A DNA stretch of 64,000 bases from Stappia sediminis (GTDB lineage: Bacteria > Pseudomonadota > Alphaproteobacteria > Rhizobiales > Stappiaceae), in the NCBI RefSeq assembly GCF_009826895.1, contig NZ_WUMV01000001.1:186001-250000 (forward strand), in the 5' to 3' direction. Each line of letters begins with the position of its first letter. Position 1 is the first letter of the stretch. Positions 31,204 through 41,137 of the stretch are shown here, one piece after another. The notes under the pieces are model-generated. The model was not told the DNA's origin. It saw nothing but the letters and a program-made list of their open reading frames with translations, and made no database searches. The position numbers and the translations under genes are program-made.

Positions 31204-31818
31204 ATGGAAAAGCCCCTCAAGATTCTGCAGGTTGAATCCTCCGCCCGGAAAACCGATTCCGTGACACGCAGACTTTCACAGGACCTGATCGGCAGGCTTG
31301 CCGCCAATCGTCCGGTGAACGTCGTCAGGCGCGACGTATCCCCGGGCCTGCCGGTGATTGACGAAGCCTGGGTGGCCGCGAATTTCACCGATCCGGCGGA
31401 GCGAAACGGCGAACAGAAGGCCAGGCTTGCCCTGTCCGATGAACTGGTGGCCGAGTTGAAGGAAGCGGATATCCTCGTGATCGGCGCCCCGGTCTATAAT
31501 TTCGGGATCCCGGCCTCTCTCAAAGCCTGGGTCGACCTTATCGCCCGCGCGCGGGAGACCTTCAGATACACGCAAAGCGGCCCAGAAGGCCTGCTCAAAG
31601 GAAAGAAGGCCTATGTGGTTCTCGCTTCGGGCGGAACGGAGGTCGGCTCGCAGATCGACTTCGCAAGTGGTTATCTGCGCCATATCCTCGGTTTTGTGGG
31701 GATCGACGACGTCGAGATGATCGCCGCGGACCGACTGATGGCCTCGGCGGATACCGCGATCGCAATGGCTGAGGCGGCGCTCGACGACATGGAAGAGCGC
31801 TTCAAGGCCGCAGCCTGA
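31204..31818 (+). CDS. azoR: FMN-dependent NADH-azoreductase (AzoR family)
   Basis: A 204-aa flavodoxin-fold quinone/azo reductase. The N-terminus KILQVESSARKTDSVTRRLSQDL, then APVYNFGIPASLKAWVDLIARARETFRYT, is diagnostic and binds FMN. The enzyme transfers electrons from NAD(P)H to quinones, azo compounds or nitro compounds and protects against thiol-reactive stress. GGAGAG lies five bases before the ATG. It stands alone downstream of metH, after a 159-base gap with only a weak CAGTCCG/CGGACTG hairpin at 31052-31074. Confidence 0.88.
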   Translation: MEKPLKILQVESSARKTDSVTRRLSQDLIGRLAANRPVNVVRRDVSPGLPVIDEAWVAANFTDPAERNGEQKARLALSDELVAELKEADILVIGAPVYNFGIPASLKAWVDLIARARETFRYTQSGPEGLLKGKKAYVVLASGGTEVGSQIDFASGYLRHILGFVGIDDVEMIAADRLMASADTAIAMAEAALDDMEERFKAAA

Positions 31819-31983
31819 TGTTGCAAGTGTTGACTGGAAAGCATGGCCGGGAAAAAACGGGCCGGGAAACGTAGCAAAATATTTCGCCGGTGGAATCTTG
31901 GATGAATTCCATCGGCGAATTGGCGCGATCAGTTCCCGGCTGTTGCCGGAAACCGCAATTTGCGACGGTTGTCCCGCCTGTTT

Positions 31984-32067
31984 TTAGACAACTCCGAGAA
32001 CGATGCCTGTGACGAATAAAAACGCGATCAGGAACACGATAAGGTTCAGATTGCGGACGTTGGTCAT
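31984..32067 (-). CDS. 27-residue single-pass membrane peptide
   Basis: A tiny gene: ATG at 32067 with GGGAGG seven bases upstream and TAA at 31984-31986. The product starts with a polar MTNVRNLN and continues as one hydrophobic helix of about 18 residues (LIVFLIAFLFVTGIVLGVV), so it should be an inner-membrane microprotein. It lies in the gap between the azoreductase and the second DUF2336 gene, on the opposite strand to both. The strong ribosome binding site and the coherent hydrophobic pattern argue that it is real; its function is unknown. Confidence 0.6.
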   Translation of the reverse strand: MTNVRNLNLIVFLIAFLFVTGIVLGVV

Positions 32068-32384
32068 TCTATGGCCTCCCGCTCTTCAGGCGTTTGTGAG
32101 TGTATGTGAGGTGCCGATCCGCGAAAAGGTAAAAAAGTTGTTGCAGCGCCGAAGACCACCGCAGTGAAAAAACAACGTTGCGTCAATCTTGCGTAGCTAT
32201 CGTAACGATATCAGTGTGTAAGAGATTTTGGAGAAATATGTATGATTAAATCGGACCGGCTCCGGTTGCCGCTCCCGTGAAGGTCGATACCTCGGCCAAG
32301 GCGAGAATCTCCGGTCATTAACTACCGGGCAATACCTCTTCGCGACAATTCCGGGAAGAAAACAACTTGTGGTGAGGGTCCAGG
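32068..32384. other. Intergenic region, promoter for divergent genes
   Basis: A 317-base gap between the membrane peptide and the second DUF2336 gene, with an AT-rich part around 32205-32245. No ORF or structure beyond that is convincing. Confidence 0.4.
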
Positions 32385-33446
32385 ATGGATCTGGCGCAAC
32401 TGAATGACCTTGCACGCGATAGCTCCGAAGACGGGCGCGATGCTTTGGTTTCTGCATTGACCGATCTGTTCCTCGCGTCCGGAGGCGAAGAATCGGAACG
32501 CGTGAGCGAACTGTATGGCGACATCGTCTGCCAGGTGTTCGACCAATTGCAGACCGATGCGAGGCAGTCGCTCGCCGATCGGGTATCCGATCATCCGGAA
32601 GCCCCGCGCGACCTCATGCGCCGGCTTGCCCATGACGTCATCGACGTTGCGCGTCCCGTGCTGCAACGCGCCGTCGTTCTTTCTTCCGACGATCTCGTCG
32701 ATGTCGCGCGACAGCGCTCGCAGGAGCATCTGTCCGAGATTGCGAAGCGCGATGGTATCGATGCCGAAGTTTCCAAGGCGGTGGCCAAGCGGGGCCAACT
32801 TGAGGTTCTGCTGACGATCCTGAAAAACGCCGGCGCAAGCATTGACGATGAAGGGTTCAGGCACATCGCCAACCGTGCCCGCCAGGTGCCGAAACTGCAG
32901 GAAGCCCTGGTGGAGCGAACGGACCTGACGCGGGCGGCTGCCGATGCGCTGGTTCCTTTCCTGACGCGCGAACTGGAGAACCGCGTACGTGAACGCGGCA
33001 ATAACGAGACCGTCCTGAAAGCCCTTGAAGAGCGCCCGCGCCACAAGGTCAATGTCCATTTGCACGACCTTGGCGACAAACCCTCAAAGGTGCAGCTTCT
33101 CATCGAGAGTGTGGTGGCCGGTAAAACGAAGATCGACGAGGCGGTCGAGATTTTCACCACCCGCGACCGGCCGATCGATCTCGGCAACATGATCTCCAAG
33201 GTCGTGGGAGTGCCCGAGAATTCGGTGCTCAGGATTATCTTCAGGGAGGAAGACGCGCCTCTCGTCATCCTCTGCCGCGCCGCCGGCGTGTCGGACAAGG
33301 CGTATGAGAAAATCATCGCGATGCGCGCGAAACGCCTGAAGATGACGTCTTCCGCCATTTCCGACGCGTTGCAGCGCTATCGGTCGATGACGAGCGAACT
33401 GGCGGCCCGCTCGCTGGAAACGATAAGGCCGAAACTCGCTTCCTGA
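32385..33446 (+). CDS. DUF2336-domain protein, second paralogue
   Basis: A 353-aa soluble, alpha-helical protein of the same DUF2336 family as the protein encoded at 19973. Its N-terminus MDLAQLNDLARDSSEDGRDALVSALTDLFL and the LxxRVSDHPEAPRDLMRRLAHD segment carry the HEAT-like helix pattern. The C-terminal part (ISKVVGVPENSVLRIIF, then ALQRYRSMTSELAARSLE) parallels the first paralogue's LIAAKANGFSPMTIQALLKI and RYESIQATTARRML. A GAGGG lies close before the ATG. Function is not established; the two paralogues are not neighbours, so tandem duplication is not recent. Confidence 0.75.
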   Translation: MDLAQLNDLARDSSEDGRDALVSALTDLFLASGGEESERVSELYGDIVCQVFDQLQTDARQSLADRVSDHPEAPRDLMRRLAHDVIDVARPVLQRAVVLSSDDLVDVARQRSQEHLSEIAKRDGIDAEVSKAVAKRGQLEVLLTILKNAGASIDDEGFRHIANRARQVPKLQEALVERTDLTRAAADALVPFLTRELENRVRERGNNETVLKALEERPRHKVNVHLHDLGDKPSKVQLLIESVVAGKTKIDEAVEIFTTRDRPIDLGNMISKVVGVPENSVLRIIFREEDAPLVILCRAAGVSDKAYEKIIAMRAKRLKMTSSAISDALQRYRSMTSELAARSLETIRPKLAS

Positions 33447-33469
33447 AGGGTGAAGGAGCGCACTGGCCG

Positions 33470-34726
33470 TCAACCTTGTTTCCGCAGCAAGCCTTCCAGC
33501 CAAAGGGCGGCAAGCAGCGTCTTTCGGTCTTCGCCGTAAGGCCCGACGATCTGGACGCCTAGCGGCAAGTGGTTCGCCGACATCAGGCCGGGCACGTTGA
33601 CGCAGGGAACGCCCATCAACGTCCACAGCCTGTTGAAGATGGAGGAGCCCGTGGAGCCGAGGCCAGAAGGTGCTGCACCGGGTGCGGACGGTGTCAGGAT
33701 GACATCGAATTCCTTGAAAAGACCGGCGAGGTTCTGCCGCGCCTTCCGGGCGGTATCCTGAGCAATGTCATAATTATCAGGCGGAATTTCGCGGCCCGCC
33801 GCCAGCGTTTCCCGCAGCACCTGACTTAGTGAAACGTTATGGCGGTCGAATTCGAAGCCGAGAGCGAGTGCCGCCTCGTAGTCCTGGATCACCTGATGGG
33901 CGGCGAATGCGTCTGAAAAGATGCCCGGAAGCTCGACTGTGCTGACCTTCGCTCCCGCCTTTTCGGCAAGCCGTGCCGCGGTTTCGACCGCCTGGCGCAT
34001 TTCGCCGCTCGCCTCCTTCCAAAGGTGACTATGGACGACGGCGATATGCGGTGCGGCGGGAGAGGCGCCGTCAACCCGCCAGTTCCGGCCGGAAAGCGCT
34101 GCCGCGCCGAACGCAGCGTCTTCAACGCCCTTGCCGAAGACGCCGATGGTGTCGAGGCTCCAGGAAAAGATCTTCAATCCTTCGCGCGGCAAGCGGCCGA
34201 AGGTTGGCTTGAAGCCCGCGATTCCGCAGAAACTGGCGGGTCTGACGACCGAACCACCGGTTTGTGTGCCGAGGCTCAAGGGAAAGAACCCGGCGGCAAT
34301 TCCCGCCGCCGAACCGGAGGAAGAGCCGCCGGGAGTGTGAAGCGGGTTCCAGGGGTTCCGCGTCGGTCCCGGTTCGAAAAAAGCGAATTCGGTCGTCACC
34401 GTCTTGCCGATTATCCCCGCGCCGAGACGCCGCGCGAGCGCGACGACGGCGGCGTCGGCAGCGGGCGTGCGACCCTCGTAGATCTGCGAGCCATAGGCCG
34501 TCGGCATGTCGGCGGTGTCGAGATTGTCTTTGACGGCAAGCGGCAGCCCCATAAGCGGACCGTGACCGTTTTCAGCCGCTTTCCGTGCCTGATCCAGCGC
34601 CTGATGGGTGAAGGCGGAGATCGTTTCCTCACGCTCGGCAATCGCCGCCGCGCAAGTTTCGAAAACCGCTCTGACGGACGTTGTGCCGGCTTCGATTTCC
34701 CGGGCGAGTTTGACGGCTGAGAGCAT
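33470..34726 (-). CDS. Amidase signature-family hydrolase
   Basis: A 418-aa amidase. The Ser-cisSer-Lys triad is present: Lys in LPLAVKDNLDTADMPTAYGS (about residue 63), the Gly/Ser-rich GGSSSGSAAGIAAGF (about 130-144) and the nucleophile region GTQTGGSVVRPASFCG (about 154-168). I chose ATG 34726 with CCGGAGG before it; the frame extends 17 codons further without such a site. Members hydrolyse amides, indoleacetamide or aryl-acylamides, among others; the substrate is not evident. It is divergent from the alcohol dehydrogenase gene. Confidence 0.87.
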   Translation of the reverse strand: MLSAVKLAREIEAGTTSVRAVFETCAAAIAEREETISAFTHQALDQARKAAENGHGPLMGLPLAVKDNLDTADMPTAYGSQIYEGRTPAADAAVVALARRLGAGIIGKTVTTEFAFFEPGPTRNPWNPLHTPGGSSSGSAAGIAAGFFPLSLGTQTGGSVVRPASFCGIAGFKPTFGRLPREGLKIFSWSLDTIGVFGKGVEDAAFGAAALSGRNWRVDGASPAAPHIAVVHSHLWKEASGEMRQAVETAARLAEKAGAKVSTVELPGIFSDAFAAHQVIQDYEAALALGFEFDRHNVSLSQVLRETLAAGREIPPDNYDIAQDTARKARQNLAGLFKEFDVILTPSAPGAAPSGLGSTGSSIFNRLWTLMGVPCVNVPGLMSANHLPLGVQIVGPYGEDRKTLLAALWLEGLLRKQG

Positions 34727-34947
34727 GTTATCCTCCGGCTGAAGCGCCAAGATTGACCAGGAATTGCAGGAACGCAAGCGCGCAGGATGCGGCGTCGAAA
34801 AAGGTGCAATTGATGGAAAATCGGAGGATTTGGAGGGTAATCAGGGTGACTTTCGTTGCCTTGCCGCGCAATTGCGATTGATGGGCATCAAGGCGCGGGT
34901 AACGATTGGGAGCGAGGATAACCCGGCTCGAACGAAGGGGGATAACG

Positions 34948-35931
34948 ATGCGAGCGATGGTCCTGGAGCGGGCAGGGCAGCCACTCAAGATGACGCAACG
35001 GGAAATGCCGTCACCCGGACCGGGTCAGCTGCTGATCGAAATTTCGGCCTGCGGCGTGTGCCGGACGGACCTTCACGTGGTTGACGGCGAGCTGCCGGAT
35101 CCGAAACTGCCGATCGTGCCCGGTCACGAAATCGTCGGCCGGATTATCGAACCCGGAAGCGGCGTTGCCGGGTTTTCGAAAGGCGAGCGCGTCGGCGTTC
35201 CATGGCTCGGCCACACATGCGGAACTTGCGCCTATTGCCGGCGGCATCAGGAAAACCTGTGCGACCGGCCGGGCTTCACCGGCTATACGATCGATGGTGG
35301 CTACGCGAGCCACTGCGTGGCCGATGCCGACTATACCTTCAAGCTGCCCGAGGGCTTTTCGGATTCGCAAGCTGCGCCCTTGCTCTGCGCCGGGCTGATC
35401 GGCCACCGCTCGCTGAAAATGGCAGGCGACGCCGTGAAACTCGGCATCTACGGTTTTGGCGCCGCGGCCCACATCGTGGCGCAAGTCGCGAAGTATGAAG
35501 GCCGCGAGGTCTATGCCTTCACGAGGCCGGGTGACCGTCAGGCCCAGGATTTCGCAAGATCGCTGGGTGCTGTCTGGGCCGGCGGCTCGGACGAAAATGC
35601 ACCGGAGGAACTGGACGCAGCGATCATCTTCGCTCCCGTTGGCGCACTGGTGCCGCTGGCGCTGAAAGCGGTGCGAAAGGGTGCCACGGTGGTGTGCGGC
35701 GGCATCCACATGTCGGATATTCCGGGCTTTCCTTATGCGGACCTGTGGGGCGAGCGGGTGATCCGCTCTGTCGCGAACCTGACGCGGAACGATGCGATCG
35801 AGTTCCTCGACATCGCGCTGAAGGCGGGCGTGACGACCCATGTCACCGAATACCCTCTGGAACAGGCGAACGAAGCGCTTGCGGACCTGCGAGAAGGACG
35901 CCTGAGCGGGGCCGCAGTGCTGATCACCTGA
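34948..35931 (+). CDS. Zinc-dependent alcohol dehydrogenase family protein
   Basis: A 327-aa medium-chain dehydrogenase. Catalytic-zinc ligands are in CGVCRTDLH (about residue 36) and GHE; the structural-zinc cysteines are in CGTCAYCRRHQENLC (about residues 90-104). The coenzyme domain has GIYGFGAAAHIVAQ. It should interconvert alcohols and aldehydes with NAD(P)H. ATG 34948 follows AAGGGGG by six bases; the frame is open 14 codons upstream. The subfamily resembles AdhA-like enzymes lacking the long loop of classical forms, and the physiological alcohol is unknown. Confidence 0.87.
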   Translation: MRAMVLERAGQPLKMTQREMPSPGPGQLLIEISACGVCRTDLHVVDGELPDPKLPIVPGHEIVGRIIEPGSGVAGFSKGERVGVPWLGHTCGTCAYCRRHQENLCDRPGFTGYTIDGGYASHCVADADYTFKLPEGFSDSQAAPLLCAGLIGHRSLKMAGDAVKLGIYGFGAAAHIVAQVAKYEGREVYAFTRPGDRQAQDFARSLGAVWAGGSDENAPEELDAAIIFAPVGALVPLALKAVRKGATVVCGGIHMSDIPGFPYADLWGERVIRSVANLTRNDAIEFLDIALKAGVTTHVTEYPLEQANEALADLREGRLSGAAVLIT

Positions 35932-35940
35932 AAAATTCCC

Positions 35941-36567
35941 TCAGCCCGCCGCGCGGCGGAGCGTCGCCGTCATGATACCGGCGGCGACGAGGACGCTGCC
36001 GCCAAGCCGGTTCATTGTCCTGAGTGTGGAAGGCTTGCGCACCCGCTCGCGCACGGAAGAGGCCAGATGGGCGTAAAGCGCGGCATTGACCATGCCGAGA
36101 ACGACGAAGGTGGTGCCGAGAATGAAGAACTGCGGCACGACCGGGCTTTCCGGTACGATGAAATGCGGCAGGAAGGCCACGAAGAACGCAATCCCCTTGG
36201 GGTTGAGCGCGGTGACGGCGAAGGTGTGAAGGAAGACCTTGCGGCTACTAGCCGTCTTCGTCTCAACCGTTTCAAGCGCATGGGGCTTTGCCCGCCACAT
36301 CTGAACGCCGAGATAAATGATATAAAGCGCGCCGACCCACTTCAGGACCGTGAAAAGCGTGGCGGAGGCGGCAAGCACGGCGCCAAGGCCCATGAGGGAC
36401 GCTCCGGCGGCGACAGCATCACCCACGCCGACGCCGGCAACGCTTGCCGCCGCCGACTTGCGCCCCTGCGCCAGCGCGTAGCTGACGACGAGCATCACCG
36501 TCGGCCCCGGAACGGCAAGCAGGATGATGGTGGCGACGATATAGGCGGAAAAAATCTCAAGCGTCAT
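35941..36567 (-). CDS. LysE/RhtB-family amino-acid exporter
   Basis: A 208-aa inner-membrane protein with about six hydrophobic segments. The family start MTLEIFSAYIVATIILLAVPGPTVMLVVSYALAQGRK (in outline) and the central NPKGIAFFVAFLPHFI match LysE/RhtB translocators, which export amino acids or homoserine lactones. I chose ATG 36567 over an in-frame codon 12 residues upstream because the conserved N-terminus begins here. It converges with the dehydrogenase gene with 9 bases between the stops. Substrate unknown. Confidence 0.87.
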   Translation of the reverse strand: MTLEIFSAYIVATIILLAVPGPTVMLVVSYALAQGRKSAAASVAGVGVGDAVAAGASLMGLGAVLAASATLFTVLKWVGALYIIYLGVQMWRAKPHALETVETKTASSRKVFLHTFAVTALNPKGIAFFVAFLPHFIVPESPVVPQFFILGTTFVVLGMVNAALYAHLASSVRERVRKPSTLRTMNRLGGSVLVAAGIMTATLRRAAG

Positions 36568-36833
36568 GGGACAATGGCCTTGTGGCGAAGATGTATTTCG
36601 CAAGCAAACGACCGCTACCTCTTATCATCCCGTATGCTTTGCACAAAGGCCTGTGCGTTCACGAAGTGGAGCGAGGTTTGTGAATGCAAAGGTCTGTTAT
36701 CTCTCCATCGCTCCGCTATCCCTTGCCGGCAATGGGGTGGCGTCCGGCGCTGGATTGAGCAAAGTTGGGACAAACAGCGACTCGCGCACCGTAAACCGGT
36801 TGGCATGCGGGCGAAACTGCGGAGAGGCGGCAT

Positions 36834-37301
36834 ATGCATCGGGTCGGGATCATTCCCTTCGACACGCGCGACCAGTTGATCGCGGTTCTTTTCGTCACCT
36901 CGCAGACGCGGGGACGGTGGATTCTGCCCAAGGGCCTGCTGAAGCCCGGCGAAAGCCACATCGAGGCGTGCCACCGGGAAGGCTTCGAGGAGGCGGGCGT
37001 GCAGGGTTCCGTGCTGGAGGATTTTCCGATCACCGTGCCTGTTACCAAACAGGCGCAGTCGGGGAAGGTGACGGTGCCCGTCACCTATTACCCGTTTCTG
37101 GTGAGCGAACAGGCCGAAAACTGGCCGGAGAAGGACAGGCGCCAGCGCCACTGGGCGTTGCTTCAGGATGCCGAGCGCGTGGCGTATCGCGAAGACTATC
37201 TGGAAGTCATCAAGCGGTTCGAGGCGCTGAAACCCTGGATCACAGAAGCCGCAGCAGCCAGTAAAGCACCGCTGCCAGAAGAGCCGACGCCGGGACGGTG
37301 A
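36834..37301 (+). CDS. Nudix hydrolase
   Basis: A 155-aa Nudix protein with a full box at residues 34-56 (GLLKPGESHIEACHREGFEEAGV), which binds Mg2+ and cleaves nucleoside-diphosphate-linked substrates. Its layout, with FVTSQTRGRWILPKG before the box, resembles the diphosphoinositol-polyphosphate/diadenosine-polyphosphate group. The last 62 bases overlap the 3' end of the phosphate-transporter gene on the other strand, so the Nudix tail (EAAAASKAPLPEEPTPGR) is written over the transporter's C-terminus. The overlap suggests the tail arose by stop-codon loss. Confidence 0.85.
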   Translation: MHRVGIIPFDTRDQLIAVLFVTSQTRGRWILPKGLLKPGESHIEACHREGFEEAGVQGSVLEDFPITVPVTKQAQSGKVTVPVTYYPFLVSEQAENWPEKDRRQRHWALLQDAERVAYREDYLEVIKRFEALKPWITEAAAASKAPLPEEPTPGR

Positions 37302-38733
37302 TGAACCAGGCGGCTGCGATCGACAGGGCAAACCGCCGCCGGACAAGCCGCCTGACAGAGCGGAAGCTTATGCTGTTGAACGCATCTTCCGCGGTCTCGT
37401 TCAGCTTGTGACCCGGCCGCAGGGTGCGCTTGTTCGGATTTTCCAGGAACTCGCGCAGGAAACCGACGCCGAAGACGGCGCCGACGGCAATATGCGTCGA
37501 ACTGACGGGAAGGCCGAACGACGTTGCGATCAGCACCGTTATCGCCGCTGACAGAGCCACGGAAAAGGCCCTCGGCGAATTGAGCCGGGTGATCTTCTGG
37601 CCGACGACGCGGATCAGCTTCGGCCCGAAAAGGCCGAGCCCGAAGGATATGCCGACCGCGCCGACGACCATGACCCAAAGCGGGATGGAAACCACGCTCG
37701 CGATGCCAGACTGGTCCTGAACGGTGGAGACGATGGCGGCAAGCGGGCCGACCGCATTGGCGACATCGTTCGCCCCATGAGCGAAAGACAGAAGTGCCGC
37801 ACCCGCGATCAAGGGCGCATCGAACAGGCCGTAAATGTCCTTCTTGCGGTTCTGCAGCCGAGTGGTGCGCGCTGCGACGACCGGACGGGAGGCGAGATAG
37901 GCGATCAGGAAGGCGGCGCCGGAATAGATGACGATTTCGACCAGGGACGGCCCCCAGATCTTCTTCAGGCCCTTCATGGCCATATAGGCGGTGAAGGCGC
38001 TGGCCATCACCGCGATCAGGACCGGCACCCAGAACCTTGCCGCTTCCAGCCTGTCTTCGACGTTGAGGATGCGCTTCTTGATGAAAAACAGGATGGCGGC
38101 GGCGCATGCCGCGCCGAAAACCGGCGAGATGACCCAGCTTGCCGCGATCTGGGACATGGTGACCCAGTTGATCAGCCCGAAGCCCGACGCCGCGATGCCG
38201 CCGCCAAGCACGCCGCCGACAATGGAATGCGTGGTCGAGACCGGCGCGCTAAGCATGGTGGCGAGATTGATCCACAGCGCTGCGGCGAAAAGCGCGCTCA
38301 GCATAAGATCGCGGAACTGCGAGACGTCGATGCTCGTGCCCGGCGAAATGATGCCCTTGGACACCGTCTTGACGACATCGCCGCCCGCAAGGATCGCACC
38401 CGCACTTTCGCACACGGCAGCGATCAATACGGCGGCCAGCACGGTCAGAACCTTGCCGCCGACCGCCGGCCCCATGTTGTTGGCGACATCGTTCGCGCCG
38501 ATGTTCAAGGCCATGTAGCCGCCGACGACGGCGGCGACCGCCACGATCAGCCATTCCTGGCCGAAACTGTCTTGCGACCAGGCGACGAAGATGGCGATCA
38601 GCAGCAGGAAAATGCCCGATAGCGCGATGGGAACCAGGGAGCGAAGAACGCTGGGGAACTGCGACTGGCCGACGCCGTAGCGCTTGAGATCGCTTACGTA
38701 GCGGTTGGCGGGGTTTTTCTGCTGACTGCTCAC
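37240..38733 (-). CDS. pit: PiT-family inorganic phosphate transporter
   Basis: A 497-aa low-affinity phosphate permease driven by H+ and taking up phosphate-metal complexes in its family. The duplicated PiT signature is visible: GANDVANNMGPAVGGK (about residue 78) and HGANDVANAVGPLAAI (about 320). About ten to twelve hydrophobic segments. The N-terminus is long and polar (SSQQKNPANRYVSDLKRYGVGQ). The DUF47/PhoU-like gene that usually accompanies rhizobial pit genes is absent here. The 3' end overlaps the Nudix gene. Confidence 0.9.
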   Translation of the reverse strand: MSSQQKNPANRYVSDLKRYGVGQSQFPSVLRSLVPIALSGIFLLLIAIFVAWSQDSFGQEWLIVAVAAVVGGYMALNIGANDVANNMGPAVGGKVLTVLAAVLIAAVCESAGAILAGGDVVKTVSKGIISPGTSIDVSQFRDLMLSALFAAALWINLATMLSAPVSTTHSIVGGVLGGGIAASGFGLINWVTMSQIAASWVISPVFGAACAAAILFFIKKRILNVEDRLEAARFWVPVLIAVMASAFTAYMAMKGLKKIWGPSLVEIVIYSGAAFLIAYLASRPVVAARTTRLQNRKKDIYGLFDAPLIAGAALLSFAHGANDVANAVGPLAAIVSTVQDQSGIASVVSIPLWVMVVGAVGISFGLGLFGPKLIRVVGQKITRLNSPRAFSVALSAAITVLIATSFGLPVSSTHIAVGAVFGVGFLREFLENPNKRTLRPGHKLNETAEDAFNSISFRSVRRLVRRRFALSIAAAWFITVPASALLAAVLYWLLRLL

Positions 38734-38975
38734 GGCATCTTACGTTTAATGGTTCTTAGTCACCTCATCCCATATCGATGTCGCGATGTAAATCCGCAGT
38801 CTGTTTGACGGTGCGAGGATGTGAGTTGTTTCAGTGCAGATGCAAAATCATCGCAAGGCACATAGGGGAAACACGGAATTGATAGCTATCTCCCGAGCAG
38901 GTTTAATGATGACGTAAAGGAAATAATAGATTTTTTCCGGGGGCAGGATAACCAAGTCGATTGGAGGACTGTCGC

Positions 38976-40898
38976 ATGCGCCGTTTATTTGTCGGAGCCG
39001 CACTCGCCACCTTGTTGACGGCACCAGCCGCGGCCCAGTTCATCCCTTCGGAGTCATCGCTATCGGGCATGTACCCGGGCAAGGCCTATTCACCCTATGC
39101 CGAGCGCGACTTTCCCGACCGGGTTTTTTTTGGCGACACCCATTTGCACACCGGGCTTTCGGTTGATGCCGGGCTGTTCGGTGCGCGCCTTGGTCTTGAC
39201 GATGCCTACCGTTTCGCCAAGGGAGAGCAGGTGATCTCCAACACCGGGCAGCCGGTGAAGCTTTCCCGCCCGCTCGACTGGTTGGTGATCGCCGATCATT
39301 CCGACGCCATGGGCTTTTTCAACGACCTGTCGAAGGGCGCCCCCAATATTCTCGCCTTCGAGGAAGGAAAGCGCTGGTACGAAGGCTTGCAGGCGGGCGG
39401 CGAGGCTTCCGCCAATGCGGCGCTGGACCTGATCACGACTTTCGCGCAAGGCAAGATTCCCCCTGACCTTCTGGCGGATTATTCGCCCGGCGCGAAGAAC
39501 TACGCTAGCGTCTGGGAAAAGGTCGTGAATGCGGCAGAGGCCCACAACGACCCGGGCAACTTTTCGACGATCATCGGCTTCGAGTGGACATCGCTCGTCA
39601 GCGGCAACAACCTGCACCGCAACGTCCTGTTCCGCGACGGGGCGGAAAAGGCCGGCCAGGTGGTGCCCTATACGACGCAGCCGCCTGTCGGCTCGACCGA
39701 CCCGCTCGACCTTTACAAGTGGCTTGAGAACTACGAGGCGAAGACGGGCGGCACCGTGCTGGCGCTTGCCCACAACGGCAACCTTTCCAACGGGCTGATG
39801 TTTCCCGTCGACGCGCAATATACGGGCCGTGCGCTCGACGCCGAATACGTTGAAAAGCGCGCACGCTGGGAAAAGATGTACGAAACGACGCAGATCAAGG
39901 GCGACGGCGAGGCCCACCCGCTGCTTTCCCCGGATGACGCTTTCGCGAACTATGAGACCTGGGACGTCGGCAACCTGGACCTGACCCAGGCGAAGACGCC
40001 GGAAATGCTGCAATACGAATATACCCGCGAGGCGCTGAAGAACGGGCTGAAGCTGGAAGCGCGGCTCGGCACCAACCCGTATAAATTCGGCATTGTCGGC
40101 TCCACCGACAGCCACACCGCACTTTCCACCGCCGAGGAGGACAATTTCTTCGGGAAGGCGGCCAACGCCGAGCCGAAACCGGAGCGCATGCTCCACCCCT
40201 TCACAAAGACGGACATCGGCGCCTTCGAAGGCTACCAGCTCGTTTCCTCCGGCTATGCGGCCGTCTGGGCGGTGGAGAACACGCGCACGGCGATTTTCGA
40301 CGCCATGGCGCGCAAGGAAGTCTACGCGACGACCGGCCCGCGCATGATCGTGCGCTTCTTCGGCGGATGGGACTTCACGGACGATGACCTCAAAAGCCGT
40401 CAGCCGGCCTTCCGTGGATATGGCAAGGGCGTGCCCATGGGGGGCGACCTGAGGCCGCGATCCGGCGATGGCGCGCCGACCTTCATGGTCTATGCGCTGC
40501 GCGATCCGATCGGCGCCAACCTCGACCGCATCCAGATCATCAAGGGCTGGCTGGACGGCGAAGGCAACACGCACGAAAAGGTCTATGACGTCGCGTGGTC
40601 GCCGGGACGCGAACCGGATGCCAATGGCGTGCTTCCCGATGTCGGCAACACGGTGGACGTCGCGGCGGCGAACTGGACCAACACCATCGGCGCATCGGAG
40701 CTTGCGACTGTGTGGACCGACCCGGACTTCGATCCCGCGCAACCGGCCTTCTACTATGCCCGCGTTCTGGAGATCCCGACACCGCGATGGGTGGTCTATG
40801 ACGCATTCCGCTTTGGTGTCGAAATTCCCGAGGCGGCCGAAACCAGCGCTCAGGAACGCGCCTACACATCGCCGATCTGGTACGGGCCTGAAGGTTAG
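38976..40898 (+). CDS. Secreted DUF3604 protein (PHP-like metal-dependent fold)
   Basis: A 640-aa protein with a Sec signal peptide ([21 protein letters not shown]). ATG 38976 lies eight bases after GGAGG; the frame starts 15 bases earlier with TTG. The N-terminal motifs [10 protein letters not shown] and VIADHSD, together with GSTDSHTAL further on (about residues 376-384), form the histidine/aspartate set of PHP-type phosphoesterases to which DUF3604 is related, so it may bind metals and hydrolyse a phosphorylated or lactone-like substrate in the periplasm. Substrate not known. The upstream 242 bases hold its own promoter. Confidence 0.82.
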   Translation: MRRLFVGAALATLLTAPAAAQFIPSESSLSGMYPGKAYSPYAERDFPDRVFFGDTHLHTGLSVDAGLFGARLGLDDAYRFAKGEQVISNTGQPVKLSRPLDWLVIADHSDAMGFFNDLSKGAPNILAFEEGKRWYEGLQAGGEASANAALDLITTFAQGKIPPDLLADYSPGAKNYASVWEKVVNAAEAHNDPGNFSTIIGFEWTSLVSGNNLHRNVLFRDGAEKAGQVVPYTTQPPVGSTDPLDLYKWLENYEAKTGGTVLALAHNGNLSNGLMFPVDAQYTGRALDAEYVEKRARWEKMYETTQIKGDGEAHPLLSPDDAFANYETWDVGNLDLTQAKTPEMLQYEYTREALKNGLKLEARLGTNPYKFGIVGSTDSHTALSTAEEDNFFGKAANAEPKPERMLHPFTKTDIGAFEGYQLVSSGYAAVWAVENTRTAIFDAMARKEVYATTGPRMIVRFFGGWDFTDDDLKSRQPAFRGYGKGVPMGGDLRPRSGDGAPTFMVYALRDPIGANLDRIQIIKGWLDGEGNTHEKVYDVAWSPGREPDANGVLPDVGNTVDVAAANWTNTIGASELATVWTDPDFDPAQPAFYYARVLEIPTPRWVVYDAFRFGVEIPEAAETSAQERAYTSPIWYGPEG

Positions 40899-41137
40899 GT
40901 CCTGGGCCTGTAAGCAGGCTTGAAACGGCATGCGTGGGTTTGCTCGGTTTCCGAAGAGTTGTTCGCGAAGGCGATGCCGTTTTCTTGGGAAATCTTCCAG
41001 TAGAAAATGGACGGATGTGATCGCGAACCCACACTCTGGCAAACAATCGGGGTGAGCTGCGCTAATATACTAATGTTGGGTTGTAAATTGCTTCGAACGA
41101 TGAATTAATTTGCCCTCAAGTCAGGCAGGGGCGGAAC

